Shown: positions 11,562-23,833, counted from the stretch's first letter. The stretch is 64,000 nucleotides of DNA from Chenopodium formosanum (GCA_024500155.1 CM044877.1:13149501-13213500); one strand, 5' to 3'. Notes: generated from the sequence alone by a model not told the origin. A program made the numbers and translations.

Positions 11562-13047
11562 TCATTTCCTTGAGGTTTTGCTCTTCATTGGTCTGAGCTT
11601 CATTTGTTTGAGCTTTTTTATTGTTTTTCTGAGGATTTTCAACAGTCTCTTCATTTGGATCTCTTTGCTCTTCTCTGGTTTTCTTAGGATATCTTCTTCT
11701 TCATCCCTGTTTCTGACTAATCCAATTTCAAAATCATTGTTATCATGTTCCTGTACATTCATAAAAGAGTTAGACTCATCAAATATGATATGAATGCTTT
11801 CTTCAACACACAAAGAATTCTTATTATAAACTCTATAAGCTTTGCTATTTGAGGCATAGCCAAGGAATATATCCTCTTCACTTCTCTCATCAAACTTTCT
11901 AAAGTTCCTTTTTCCATTATTGTGAACAAAACATTTGCATCCAAAGGCTCTTAGATGAGAGATATTTGGCTTCCTCCCTTTGAACAGTTCATAGGGAGTC
12001 TTATTAGTTATGGCCCTGATGGTTACTCTATTTGTTATGTAGCATGCTGTGTTGACAGCTTCAACCCAGAAGTTCCTTGGCAGGGAGCTTGCTATCAACA
12101 TTGTTCTTGCCATATCCTTCAGAGTTCGATTCTTCCTTTCAACCACTCCATTCTGTTGAGGAGTCCTAGGAGTAGAGAAATTATGGTTCATACCTTGTTC
12201 CCTGAAAACTCATCAAATTTTGAATTTTCAAATTTTGTACCATGGTCAAATCTTAGATGGATTATTGAGAATCCACTTGTTTTCTGCACATGTTTGGCAA
12301 ATGCTACAAATTCATCAAAGGTCTCATCTTTACTTGTTAGAAAAATCACCCAAGTAAATCTAGAATAATCATCAACTATAACTAATACATATTTCTTGCC
12401 ACTTCTACTTTGGACTCTCATGGGACCACACAAATCCATATGAATTAATTCCAATGGCTTAGTGGTGCTGACCATCCTTTTAGATCTAAAGGAGCTTCGA
12501 ACATGCTTTCCTTTTACACAGGCATCACAGATTTTATCATTCAGGAACTTGATAGAGGGTAGTCCTACAACCAAGTCCTTTGACCTGAGTTTATCAATTA
12601 AAGCATAGCTAGTTTTACCAAAGCGTTTGTGCCAAAGTAGAGAGTCATCTTCAATAAAACTCAAGCATGTAAGGCTACTCTTCGAGATTGAGTCAAGGTC
12701 AACCACATAGGTATTTCCTTTTCTCGTTCCTTTTAGAATAATCTTCCATGATCTGTTATTGAAGATATGGCATTCATCAGAAGTAAAGCTTACCGAATTT
12801 CCTCTATCACAAAATTGTGATATGCTGAGTAGATTTTGCATCAAACCCTCGACCAGGAACACATTTTCTATTGCATGGGAGGTTGACTTTCCAATTTTGC
12901 CTTTTGCAATGATTTCTTCTTTCTTGTTGTCTCCGAAAGTCACAGTTCCTCCTGGATAGGTCTTTAGTGAAAGAAATTTTGATTTTTCTCCAGTCATATG
13001 CTTTGAACAACCACTATTGAGGTACCATAGTTTGTCCCCTTCACTAG
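11562..13047 (-). pseudogene. SIRE-B protease (mutated active site), GAG-pre-integrase and integrase
   Basis: The protease motif reads WYLNSGCSKHMTG. The catalytic Asp of DSG is Asn here (codon AAT at 13016-13018), whereas SIRE-A keeps WYLDSG. The GAG-pre-integrase zinc finger follows (LLWHKRFGKTS, then CDACVKGKH); its second His is altered compared with RFGHAS in SIRE-A. The integrase core has HMDLCGP, VDDYSRFTWV, RFDHGTKFEN and PRTPQQNGVVERKNRT. A frame change near 12205, within DEF, separates the second catalytic Asp region from the Glu region. Integrase would insert the cDNA into the host chromosome. Confidence 0.88.
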
Positions 13048-13891
13048 GACCTGCAAGAAAACTTGAGTGTTAGTTTTAGGAACCCCGGAATCCTTGGGTT
13101 CCTTTGAAGTTGATGCAATATCAGTTTTCTTTATCCATATTTGCTTAACATTTCTTTTATCATGTTCCAATTTCTTTCTACAATCAGATTGTAAATGTCC
13201 TGTTTTTCCACAGAAAGTGCAAACTTTTCTACAAGGTAGGTTTACATATTTTTTCTGTTTCCCTTTCTTTTTGGACTCATACCCAAGTCCCTCAATTCTC
13301 TCGACTTGAGCATTCTTGATCCATTTAGGTGTAGCATTCGGATCAATGCTTCTATTCTTTCTATCCTGTAGTTCCTTTTCCAGTTTATGTTTGCCAATTT
13401 TTAAGTTCTCAAGATCTAGCTTGAGTTTTTCAAAGTCAGCATTGAATTTCAGCATCGAATCATTAGAGGAACTACTAGAGCTAATATCAGCATTAACAAG
13501 TTTATACTGTGAAAGCTCGACATTTAACATGACATTTTCCTTTTTAACATTTTCAAGCATTTCAGACATAAGAATATATTTGTCATGTAGCTCTCCAAAT
13601 CTGGTTTGAATGTAATTTCTTGTTGTTTCCAGCCAAGCACTATGATCTTTCCAGATTAACCTTTTAACATTCTTTCCTGTGCATGCATTCATCACTCAGA
13701 TTAATTTCCATTTCGACAATAAGATCAATTAAAGCATCCTTGGATAGAGATCAAAGTTTAGCATTATTAAAGTTACTTTCACTTACCTCCTTTTCCAGTT
13801 CCTTGAGGTATGCACGCATGTCATCTAACTTCACCATCAAGTAGAGATTTGTGGTTTCCTCTTCAGGTTGATCTTCATCTTCCTGATCACT
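12994..13891 (-). pseudogene. SIRE-B gag C-terminal region: coiled coil and second zinc knuckle
   Basis: A Lys/Glu-rich segment with heptad-like pattern (MLENVKKENVMLNVEL, FEKLKLDLENLKIGKHKL) is followed by a CCHC knuckle, CTFCGKTGHLQSDC. The same arrangement (coiled coil, then a second knuckle) appears in SIRE-A at 16922-17520, so it is a conserved feature of this SIRE subfamily. It is in a different frame from the gag part before it, so at least one frameshift lies near 13700-13890. Confidence 0.75.
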
Positions 13892-14895
13892 TTAAGAGTC
13901 TCCCCAAGCAGCAATCATTGCTTTCTTGACATCGATTTTTGAGAAAGGAGTTTTGTACTTATCTTTTCCTTGTTCTTTGAACTTACCTTTTCCCTTCTCA
14001 ATATCCCATTGAGGACAGTCTCTGATGAAGTGGTCAGTTGACCCACACTTGTGACATCCATACTCTGGTTTGAAGTTAGAAGACTTCTTTTGGAAATTTC
14101 TGGAGTTCCGTCCGTTCCAGTTGAACATCCTCTTGAATCTTTTGAATAGCATTTCTACTTCTTCTTCATCCACTTCTGATTCCTCCTGGTCAGCTTTCAG
14201 TGCAAGCCCTTTGTTCTTGATTCCTTCACTATTACAGGTTCCTAAATGAAGCTCATGTGTCATGAGGGAACCAGCAAGTTGTTCAATGTTGAACGTTGTG
14301 AAGTCCTTTGTTTCCTGAAGGGTTGTCACATTAGCTCTCCAACGCTCGTCTTGAGGAAGACTTCTTCGCACCTTTCTAACATGCTCATCAGTAGGAATTT
14401 TTCTACCAAGAGAAACTAGTTCATTAATTATGTTAGTGAATCTAGTAAGCATTTCCTGAATAGACTCTTTGGGTTGCATCTCAAAACGTTCATACTTAGA
14501 CATGAGTAAATCGATTTTAGAACGTTTTACTTCATTAGTTCCTTCATGAGTTACTTGAAGGAGATCCCAAATTTCCTTTGCGTTCTTGCACCCCATAACA
14601 CGATTGTGTTCTTGTGGTCCAAGTCCACAATGAAGCAGTTTTACATCCATTGCATTGATTTCCATTTTATCAAAGTCTTCTTTCTGATATTCAGACATTG
14701 GTTTAGGAATTACCTCATTTTGAGCATTGGTTTTGGTTACCTCGAAGTCTCCTACTTCGATTACTCTCTTGACCTGATAATTCTCTACTTTGATGAAGAT
14801 CTCCATTCTGTTCTTCCTATAGGTATAGAATTTCCCTTGAACATAGGAGGTCGTTGCGTAGAGTACCCTTCTTCAAGCTTTTCATGAGTATTCAT
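13892..14895 (-). pseudogene. SIRE-B gag (capsid and first zinc knuckle)
   Basis: Starts at MNTHEKLEEGYSTQRPPMF (ATG at 14893-14895) and breaks frame within the next 20 codons, near 14841. It then runs open to 13892. The gag core shows LLHCGLGPQEHNRVMGC, IWDLLQVTHEGTNEVK and KYERFEMQPKESIQEM, typical of copia UBN2 gag. The knuckle is CHKCGSTDHFIRDC. It would assemble the particle and package element RNA. Confidence 0.88.
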
Positions 14896-14944
14896 CTTGT
14901 GCCAAGATTCTCCTCTTCAGGGTGTCCTGATATCGAGAGGATTA

Positions 14945-14959
14945 GGCTCTGATACCAAT
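14945..14959 (-). other. Primer-binding site of SIRE-B
   Basis: On the minus strand ATTGGTATCAGAGCC follows the 5' LTR directly. It contains the exact initiator tRNA-Met complement TGGTATCAGAGC, and this fixes the element's orientation. Confidence 0.92.
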
Positions 14960-16090
14960 TGTTGCTTTACAAGAATACTACAAGAGGGGGGTGAATTGTA
15001 GTTTAAGAGAATTGAGCTAACTTTTTGCGGAATTGAAAAATACTAAGCTACAAGAACTCAAAGTGAACACAGAGAGATTTTACGTGGAAAACCTCTTGTC
15101 CCTAACAAGAGGAAAAACCAAAACCACTTGGGATTTTAGGAAAGATTCTTCACTATAACAGGGAAAACAACCTATTACAAGCTAAAGAATCAATCTTCAA
15201 GTTCCTCTATGAACTTGAAGTTCCCGGCAGCAAGTCCCACTACTTGCTACTCATCTCTTCTCTATTCTATTTTCTCTCTTTCTCTTCTAACTTCTCTTAG
15301 AGTTCACTCAAACTCCCAATTCCCAAATTACAACTCAATAATAGACTCTTAGTGAAAGTAATTAAGAAAAACACTTAATTGGAATGCGACTCTTGACTCG
15401 TTTATGAATAAGAAAGAAAGATAAAAGTATTTGAGCAAGGTGAAGTTATCCAAAAAATAACTTCAATATTTATAGGAAAATATTGCTTGGAGAAAACGCC
15501 ATACTTTCCACTACTCACACCACCACTGTTGCATATCAACGCCACTACTCTACACCACCTCCAAATCTTTCAATCATGTCGTAGAAATTAGGGCACGTTG
15601 AGCCTTAAGGAAGTAGCACGTTCGTGAGTGGAGAAGACTGAATCAACAGTCAGTTGCGCAAGCTTAGGAAGTTGGTTTTGCAAATATCTTCTTTCCGAAA
15701 ATAAATTATCAGCTTAAAAGATAAAATCACAAAAGATTTTCTTAAACAAACTATCCTATTTTTTAGCAAGTCAATACTTATCCTTTTTTCAAACGCATTC
15801 CACTTAGCATCAATCCTAATTATTTTTCACTTACATAAAATCTAAAATAGAAAAATACTTTAGACTTTATGCTTCTCTAAGAAGTCTCTGCTTCAAGTCT
15901 TCTTTCCTTAGCTTCTGCTCCGAAGCTCTAGTTCCTTCACATGAATCTTTAGCTGATCTCTTTGACTTTTAGCTCCTTGTGTTCCTTTGCCTTGAGTGAT
16001 TCCTGTAACTTAGAAACAAACTACAAGACTCACAAAATATATTAGTCCACTTGTTTGACTTGTGTTATCATCAAAACATCAAGGGCAACA
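14960..16090 (-). repeat. 5' LTR of SIRE-B
   Basis: 1131 bp, TG...CA ends, matching 6091-7227. A minus-strand TATA box, TATAAATA, lies at 15474-15467. Confidence 0.92.
15467..15474 (-). promoter_or_regulatory. TATA box in SIRE-B 5' LTR
   Basis: On the minus strand the context is CCTATAAATATTG. The equivalent site in the 3' LTR is mutated, so only this copy looks like a promoter. Confidence 0.55.
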
Positions 16091-16095
16091 GAAGA

Positions 16096-17679
16096 CCATT
16101 AGAAACTTGAGTTGAATGCTTTAGCTGTTAAATATTTTCACTTTGGACTTGGACCCCATGAACATAATTGTATCATGGGATGTAAGTTAGATAAACAGAT
16201 TTGGGATCTACTACAGGTTACTCATGAAGGTACTAATGAGGTAAAACTTTCTAAAATTGATTTATTAATGTCTAGGTATGAGAGGTTTGAAATGCAGTCT
16301 AAGGAAACCATAAAAGAAATTTTTACAAGATTTAATGATATAACTAATGAATTGTGCTCCCTTGGCAGGCACATTCCTATAGATGAACAGGCAAGGAATA
16401 TTTTGAGCTACCACAAGATGAATGCTGAAGATCCAAGGTTACTGCAATGCAATAAGCAAAGGATTTCACCAAGTTCAATATGGAACAGCTAGCAGGATCA
16501 CTGATGACTCATGAACTCTACTTGAGTTCCAATGCCAAAAATTCCAAGAACAAGAGTCTTGCTCTTAAGGCAAATGACTCAGATGAATCTGAAGTTGATG
16601 AGGAAGAGATGACAATGACGGGGAAAAAGTTTAACAAGGTTGATGAACAACATGAAGTTTGATAGGAACAAGAAGGTTACAGGTTCCAAAGACACTACTT
16701 GTTTCAAGTTTGGCTCAAAAGTTCATTTCATAAAGAATTGTTTATTTAAAGAAGAGGACAAAGGAAAGATTAGAGGAAAGGATTAATCTAAAGATTCTAG
16801 AGTGTATAAGCCATACTTTACTAAGGACACTGTAAAGAAGGCTATGTTGGATGCCTGGAAGGATAGGGACTTAGAAGAAGAAGAAGACTAACCTTCAGAA
16901 GAAACTGCACATCTATGTTTAATGGCCAAAACTGATGAAAAGGCCAAACTGAAGGAATTTGAGGCCAAGGTATGGTTTTCTCAAAATGAATTAAGACATT
17001 TTTCTAAAGAGAAACTAATATGTGTTGTTTTGGAAATTCAAGAAGAACTACAGGAATTACATAGAGCTAAACAACAAAGTGATAAGGCTTTAATAACTTA
17101 CAAAGAAAATAGTAAATGGCTAGACAATATGAAGTTTGAATTCAATATAGGTTCTTTGATGATAATGTTGATCTAAAAGAAACTATAGAAAAACTAAAAC
17201 ATGATAACATACTTTTGAATAATGTGGATTTATCTTTGTTAAAACTTAGTGTGGATACTCCTAACTCTGAAGTTCCTCAACTCTGATTTAGAAGATCTAA
17301 GATCGGATAAAGCAAGACTTTTGGGGGAACTTGAGAGAGCTAGGAAAGGTAAGCAACCCATAGAATATAAAGTTTTAGATTGGACTGCTAATGCTTAGAC
17401 TAAGAGAACAGAAGGATTAGGTTTTAAAAAGAAGTACCAAAAAGAAAAGAAGTATGTTGATCTACCTAGTAGTATTTTTTACTATTTCTGTGGTAATATA
17501 GGACATAAGCAGGTTAAGTATCCTAAGAAAGAAAAAAAATCACAAATAAGAAAGAAAAACATGTAGAATAGATTTGGGTTAAGAAAGATAACCCCACTCT
17601 TGTTACACAGGAACCCAAGAAAACCTGGGTTCCTGAAACTAATGTTTGATTCTTCATGCAAGTTCCAGTGAGGAGGAAC
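16096..17679 (+). pseudogene. SIRE-A gag, remainder after the SIRE-B insertion
   Basis: The frame resumes with ELNALAVKYFHFGLGPHEHN, then IWDLLQVTHEGTNEVKLSK and YERFEMQSKETIKEIF, very close to SIRE-B gag. Two zinc knuckles are damaged. The first reads CFKFGSKVHFIKNC, with the second Cys replaced by Phe. The second reads FYYFCGNIGHKQVKYP, with two expected Cys replaced by Tyr. A coiled-coil-like segment (KAKLKEFEAKV, LEIQEELQELHRAKQQSDKA) lies between them. Several stops and frameshifts break the ORF. It is cut at 17679 by copia-C, with TSD GGAAC at 17675-17679. Confidence 0.85.
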
Positions 17680-18836
17680 TATTGGGTTTCGGTGAGTCCG
17701 ACCCACTACGGAAGGAAACCCGACCCCAATATCAAACTCACATAATTATAACGGTAAACATAATTAACCTAAACACAAGACTAAGTATGGAATTATTACC
17801 TTTGTAGCGTGCTTCGCTCATTAATACGATATCTTACTTGAAAGCCTTCAAGTCCCGCTCACACGGGGACCTCATTCAAGGTCCACCTAAAACGTGAACA
17901 CCGATCTGGTCTAATGGCTTGGAGTTAGCAAGCCCCGACCTAAAAACTCGAGTAATTAGCGTTCAAAGGTTTTCACACTGTGATGCCTTTTTCAACACTT
18001 ACTCAAGTGAAGATTTTTAAACTACCAAGGTTGGTATTTATAGGCAAAGGCTCACAAAATTCCCATCATCTTTCCATGTTGGAGATTTTTATTTTATTCA
18101 TTATATTTTAAATCTAAAATAAAATAAATAAGCAAGCTACTAATAAATCATTAAGTGTCAAGCTCACATGAGGGGTTAGGTGAGGACCATTTAGAGGAGG
18201 GGGGGGGACAAGACATACTCCCCAAGCACTCCCCAAAAACCACCACCTACACCACCTTATTCCCTTCTTGGCTTGCGCCACATGGCAGCCCCACTTGCTA
18301 ACCAAGGCACCCCAAGTGGGCTGCCATATGGCTGTTGCCACCCAGGACCAGCAGGCCCAGCACTTGCGTGTGGGATGCTGCTTGCCGCAGCTTGCTAACA
18401 AGCCTCGCACTTGGTACAGGCTGCTTGCTTGGCCATGCCCCTAGCACTCAGCTTTCCGATGCTAGGGGTGTTTTGGTCATTACGTTGTTTTATTAGTCTT
18501 TTCTCGTCTCGTCTTTTATCGTTTTTGACTCGACTTCCGACGCTCAATTTCGACGCTCTAAGCTCAAATTTTCGACGTCTAAATAATAATTATTGGGGCG
18601 ACTTATTAATTCCTTCCGAATTAATTCGTCTCTTTGGTTCGCTAGTTGCTTGGGCGTGACCTGAAGGGTTTAGTCAAGAGTAAGGTGTAATATTAATTAT
18701 TTCTTAATATTACTGATCAGAAGCGAACTCCACCCAGGCATTTCGATCACTTGACCTCACTGAATAATTATATTTCTAATAATTCCAAACCCTCTATCGG
18801 AATAATACACTTGTTCAAAGGACTACATTCTTTTCA
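17680..18836 (-). repeat. 3' LTR of copia-C
   Basis: On the plus strand it begins TATTGGGTTTCGGTGAGTCC (first dinucleotide mutated from TG) and ends TTTTCA at 18836. It aligns with 58704-59835 throughout. A minus-strand TATAAATA lies at 18042-18035. Confidence 0.88.
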
Positions 18837-18855
18837 ATCTCCCACTTGTCCTTCC
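18837..18855 (-). other. Polypurine tract of copia-C
   Basis: On the minus strand GGACAAGTGGGAGAT sits against the 3' LTR, the usual arrangement in plant copia elements. Confidence 0.65.
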
Positions 18856-19739
18856 TAACAACTGTGCATTTAGTGTATAACCTTTTTCCTATGTCTCTTA
18901 ATGTCTTTTCATGAACTATAAGGTAAGATTTATTCGTAATCCTAATTATGTCCAAAAGTGTTTCTCGATCCAAGTCCGATTGTCAATAAACAGATGATTT
19001 CTAAAATCCATCCAAGCACGACCATGCATTTTACAGTCTTGCTCTTTGAAATGCCTTGTAAATTAAACAACAAAGACATCTTCCCTATTTTTTTAATAGG
19101 GGGACATTCCCAGTCTTGTAATGATCTTCTCTTACTAAGAGGACCTAGCCGCCCGAGTGTTGCCGTTATAATCCTCTATTACGGTAGACATTTGACAACA
19201 CTAAAGCGGACTAGTACTCAAACAAGAAAGCTTACGATACTCATGGTCGAGGAAATAGGTTCCGATAGCCATAATGAGAAGTATGCTTATGACGATTTTT
19301 TAATCACTTAAAGTATTCTCATGGTCGATCCAATATGGTTCTAAACCAATACCTGTGAAAATGATTTATTACAATCATGTCCCTGTAGCACAAGAAACGG
19401 TGCTCTAAATCAAACTACACACTAATCTCAAATGGTCATTATTCCTCAAATGTTTAAATGACCTCGATTAGGGATAATTTTTTATTATAATTTTCAATGT
19501 TAACTTAATAGGTGTTTCCTTACCAAGACTGGTCTTGATATCCTATTTTGAATATTCCAAGAATCGAATATACTCATATTTTAATTCTAAACCACAATTA
19601 AATGGCAAACGGAGGGATAAAATATTGCATGAAATTTATATTACTCCAAAACTTGAATGGTTTTTCTTAGTGTCTTACATCAAATTATCAAAATTAACTA
19701 AACACTAAACACTAAACAAGGAAATAAAAGCCAGTCTCC
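18856..19739 (-). other. Copia-C sequence downstream of pol
   Basis: Contains the 3' end of the element with no clear ORF on the minus strand. The open frame at 18958-19311 on the plus strand has no recognisable motif and is taken as chance. Confidence 0.5.
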
Positions 19740-20327
19740 CGCGTGCCTGATTCCCATTGCCTCAACGTGCTTGTTGTGCTTCACTTGAGGTATAGGTTTA
19801 GTGAGTGGATCGGCTACATTGTCATCCGTTCCAACTTTGCAAATTCTGATTTCACCTTCTGATTTCCATTCTTGAGTCCTGAGAAACCGTCACTTGACAT
19901 GTTTGACCTTCTAATGTTCCCTTGGCTCTCTGGCCTAAGCTATAGCTCCATTGTTATCACAATAGAGGGTTATTGGACCCTTGATTGAGGGTACAACATC
20001 AAGTCACCAATGAACTTACGAATCCAAACAGCCTTCTTAGCTGCTTCAGCAACTGCTAAGTATTCAGCTTCAGTTCTAGATTCTGCAGTTGTACTCTACA
20101 TGGCACTCTTCCAACTAAACGCTCCTCCATTTAGACAGAAAACATATCCTGATTGCGATTTGAAATCGTCTCTGTCTATTTGGAAGCTCGCGTCAGTATA
20201 ACCTTCCACAACAAATTCCTCCAAACCACCATACACCAGGAATTTATCCTTGTCCCTTTTCAGGTATTTTAGGATATTCTTGGCCGTAGTTCGATGGGCC
20301 TCTCTTGGATCTGATTGGTAACGGCTC
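19740..20327 (-). pseudogene. Copia-C RNase H
   Basis: On the minus strand: NILKYLKRDKDKFLVYGG, VEGYTDASFQ, SGYVFCLNGGAFSWKSA and AEYLAVAEAAKKAVWI, which are copia RNase H motifs. Stops occur later, for example after SRVQ. Its junction with the reverse transcriptase is interrupted by the CACTA MITE at 20328-20954; removing the MITE and one CTC copy rejoins the region. Confidence 0.8.
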
Positions 20328-20954
20328 CACTACAAGAAAAATCTCTTTTTGTAGCGATTATTTCGTATTGATTGTACATTCGCTACAATATACAAGTATG
20401 TTTCTGAAATAATTAAGGATGTTGTATCATTTTTACAATCGCCATGGTTTTCCCATATAAAATCAATACGGAAAACATAATAATACATATTAACACTATT
20501 TTTACACATTTATATAATTTTAAGAAATCGTAACATTTACAATCGCCACTAAATCCTAAAAATCGATACGAAAAGCCTTTTCAACTCTAAATATATAAAT
20601 ATTATTTGACAAAGAATGCATAAAATATGTCATAGCTTATTGGTGAAACATTTAATATAAGAGTTTGGGGTTGCATGTTCGAATCTTATAAAGATCATAC
20701 GCATGTTTTTTTTGAAGAAAATAAGTTAAACATTTATAGCGATTGTAATCGCTACAATAATCACCACGATTGGATGTAGTTTTTCGTATCGATTATTGAG
20801 GCCAACCCTAGCGATATTGAAAACCACTACTAAAGTCTAAGGCAACGGGGGATATAGTATCGAATGACCATTCGTTGGGAAAACTCTTTGTTGGAATTAC
20901 AATCGATACTAAAGGTTAAAATAATCGCTACGAAAAGGTTATTTTCTTGTAATG
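20328..20954. mobile_element. CACTA-type MITE in copia-C pol
   Basis: The left end is CACTACAAGAAAA and the right end TTTTCTTGTAATG, an inverted repeat with one mismatch. Both are flanked by the 3-bp TSD CTC (20325-20327 and 20955-20957). These are diagnostic of CACTA (En/Spm) elements. The 627-bp interior is non-coding and carries repeated TAGCGATT / AATCGCTAC words in both orientations near the ends, like transposase-binding subterminal repeats. Confidence 0.93.
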
Positions 20955-20957
20955 CTC

Positions 20958-21811
20958 GTAGTAGTTAAGGCATACGACACATCTGTCCTAGTACATATCA
21001 TGGAATACATGATCGATCCAATGAGAAAATCATATGGAATCTTATTCATTCTTACCCGCTCATCAGGTGTTTGTGGACACTTCTTCTTGCTTAGGGTTAT
21101 GCCATGTGACATTGGCAGGTGACCTCTCTTGGCCTCCTTTATGCCAAATTGAGCAAGTACCTTCTCAATGTAAGTACTTTGACTCAATCCAATCATCCTT
21201 TTCAATCTATCCCTATAGATTTAATGCCTAGTATGTACTGAGCCTCTCCTAAGTCTTTCATTGAGAAGCACTTTCCGAGCTAGGCTTTTACAGACTCTAA
21301 CAACGGAATGTTATTTCTAATGAGAAATATGTCATCTACATATAAGACTAGGAAGGCGATGTCATTCTCACTGACCTTCTTGTAAACACAAGATTCATCT
21401 AGATTCTTGATAAAACCAAATTTACTGATGTCTTCAATAAATCGCATATTCTTACTCCTACTTGCTTGCTTTAGTCCATAAAATGGACTTCTTAAGCTTA
21501 CAAACCTTCTTAGCATTGTTCTGATCGATAAAACCTTCAAGCTGTGTCATATACATAGTTTCTTCCAAAATACCATTTAGGAAGGCGGTTTTGACGTCCA
21601 TCTGCCATATTTCATAATGGTAATATGCAGCAATCGCTAGGAGGATCCAAACGGATTTAAGCGTTACAGCTGGAGAAAAGGTTTCATTGTAATCAATAAC
21701 ATGAACTTTTCTATAACCTTTTGCTACCAATCTAGCTATGTAAATGAATACATTTCCATCTTTGTCGATTTTTAACTTGAAAATCCACTTACATCCGATA
21801 GGTGTGTAATT
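20958..21811 (-). pseudogene. Copia-C reverse transcriptase (main part)
   Basis: On the minus strand it opens at the Ogre insertion point with YTPIGCKWIFKLKIDKDG, then ARLVAKGYRKVHVIDY, QMDVKTAFLNGILEETMYM, the catalytic YVDDI at 21328-21342, MIGLSQSTYIEKVLAQF and LIGSIMYSMICTRTDVSYAL. The N-terminal codons (VCDLVDLPEGY) lie at 52059 and beyond, on the far side of the Ogre element. Frame changes near 21460 and 21250 disable it. Confidence 0.88.
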
Positions 21812-23425
21812 GCAGGCGTTGCTCGAAGTGCGCCTACGTGAAAGCATGTGGTTAATATGCTTGGCACTCATAGGAAGTGGGAATTGACATAATACGATTA
21901 GGGACAAGAGAAGTAGGGAGCCGCCAACAAGTTTTTAAGGAACTTGTAAACTGTTCACGGATCATAAAAGGCAACCACGATAAAGGGACAACGATAGGCA
22001 ACAACAATTGACCCGTGAAGGTTTCACCCCATTCATAATCCATGAGATTACTAACTCCAAATGGTTCGGAACCACAAAAGGAGGATGGAGGATGATGGTA
22101 CGAAGTGAGTCATGGACTCACATTCGCCTGTATTGGCCTCTACTCGATTCTTATAGTGAAAAGCATTACTGCAATCTCAAAGGCATAAAAATAGGGATTC
22201 AATTTTCTCCAAAATATTATTAAGCTAAATTGGTTAAATATTAATGCAACAAATAATTCAAAAATATTTGTGATCACTTGAATTAATAACAAGATTAAAA
22301 AGGAACCTAAACCGGTCGTCCAAATTATCTTATTAGGCGTGATTTTCAATTACATATTCCCTTTAAACACGTAATATGGTGATCATAAACAATAATAGAA
22401 TAAACATTAATATTGGAAGCAATTTAACATTAATTCCAACAATACAAAATCGTTAGCAAAATAATAGAAATAAAAGGAACATAATTCTTACTTTGATTTT
22501 CTTTGCTTACAACTATAAAATAATAAACGAGTTAGTAACTTCAGGAAATAATAATAGAACAATAATTAAATTGAATTAAATAAAGTAGAGTTGATTTGGG
22601 GCCAAACCCTCAAACAGTTCTACCTTTCACGCCTTAGCTTAAGGACAGAACCACAAATAAAGTACGGACTTCTTGGAGTGCTTGAAAAAGGAATTTTGAA
22701 AGAAAAAAGGGTAGACTAGTGTTTAGGCTAGAGCATTGAAGAGAGAAAAAATTGAGAATTAATTGATGCCCCGTACATCAGATGAGGGGGTATTTATAGA
22801 AAAAATGTGCCGAGGGAACACACGGAACCTTAAAATGATAAAAACCCTAAAAAAGTATACCGCGACACGGCAAAGTGTACCGTGACACGGGAAATCCCAC
22901 CGTCGGACGAGAAACATTCCCGTGACACAATGTACTTTTGAATGACTCGGGAAATATTTAGTGAACGGGGGGAGAAAACGCGTTAAGGGTTTACGCGGAA
23001 AGGACACGGAAACCAGGGAGTTTTCAGTCCATTTTTCCGTCTAAATTCATTTATAAACCTAATTTCGTTCAGCATTTTAAGTGCCGATTGATAATTTTGG
23101 GCCATTTTCTGATTTATTATTATTTGGGCTAAAATAAGAAAATTAAAATAAATTAAAAGTTCAGGCAAAAATAAATAATAAAACAATACAAAAAAGTTTG
23201 GGCTAAAATTAAATAATAAGACAGTAAAATAAGTTTGGGCTGAAATTAAAACTATACTTTGACGAAACGTCAAAACTGATCCATGGACTATTCAAAAATA
23301 CGAATTTAATTAAATACAATTTTTAAAGCACTCTCGGGATTAAATACTAAACCCGACCAACAATGGCAGTGAAAGGTTATTCATCATCGGGTTTGGTTTT
23401 GGGGAGACATTTTTAGGTGTCTACC
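21812..23425 (-). repeat. 3' LTR of the Ogre-like element
   Basis: 1614 bp. It aligns with 50450-52058 except for substitutions and two large indels: the array present at 51567-51657 is missing here, and about 80 bp near 22670-22760 is absent from the partner. The minus-strand TATA (TATAAATA) is at about 22798-22791. The terminal TG on the minus strand has become GG. Confidence 0.9.
22860..22950. repeat. 20-bp periodic palindrome array in the Ogre 3' LTR
   Basis: Five units centred at about 22865, 22885, 22905, 22925 and 22945: CCGCG-A-CACGG, CCGTG-A-CACGG, CCGTC-G-GACGA, CCGTG-A-CACAA and a very degenerate fifth. Spacing is exactly 20 bp. It lies upstream of the LTR TATA box on the minus strand. 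Confidence 0.85.
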
Positions 23426-23833
23426 GAAGCCCCAACTTTGACTGAGTTTGTAGAAACGTCAGTTTCGAAAACGATATTCAAAGCAGCCGATAGGGACGGA
23501 GAATGATTTAAGACTTTCTGCGATCCTAAATCACTCTGTATACGCTGATACCCGTAGAAAAATGTTAATTCCATAGATAAAAGAGTAAAAAGATAGAATA
23601 CGTATCTGGCACCAGTGTATTGGTGACAAATGAGTTTGGCAGCTTCCTAAGCTTGAAGGAATCCACCGGATGACGTTTGTTGAAACGCTTTCCATGGTTG
23701 AGGAAAGCCGAATAAGGAATTTTTTTTATCTTTCTAAGCCTGAAGAAACCTACCGGATGATACTTTCCTTGCCTGAGGAAAGTCGACGTATGAATTTGGT
23801 GTCATTCTATGCTTAAAGAAATCCGCCGATAAC
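23426..23833 (-). other. Ogre 3' untranslated region next to the LTR
   Basis: On the minus strand AAAGTTGGGGCTTC at 23439-23426 is a plausible polypurine tract beside the LTR. From about 23690 there are degenerate copies of the 66-bp repeat (GAAGAAACCTACCGGATGA, GCTTAAAGAAATCCGCCGA). No gene is seen. Confidence 0.5.

Larger units (their letters stand above)
6091..16090 (-). mobile_element. SIRE-B: complete SIRE-type Ty1/copia element
   Basis: A 10,000-bp element on the minus strand, bounded by LTRs of 1137 and 1131 bp and a perfect TSD GAAGA (6086-6090 and 16091-16095). In transcript order it has: 5' LTR (16090-14960), initiator tRNA-Met primer site, gag, protease, integrase, reverse transcriptase, RNase H, an extra ORF, a polypurine tract and 3' LTR (7227-6091). 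The extra ORF after pol is a hallmark of SIRE/Maximus elements. Frames are broken in several places, so it looks inactive. It is nested head-to-head in a close relative, SIRE-A. Confidence 0.93.

Noticed and set aside
14945..14959. tRNA-like sequences at 14945, 5804, 26443, 50430 and 58690
   Set aside because: These are short primer-binding sites complementary to tRNA 3' ends, each abutting an LTR. No cloverleaf can be drawn around any of them.
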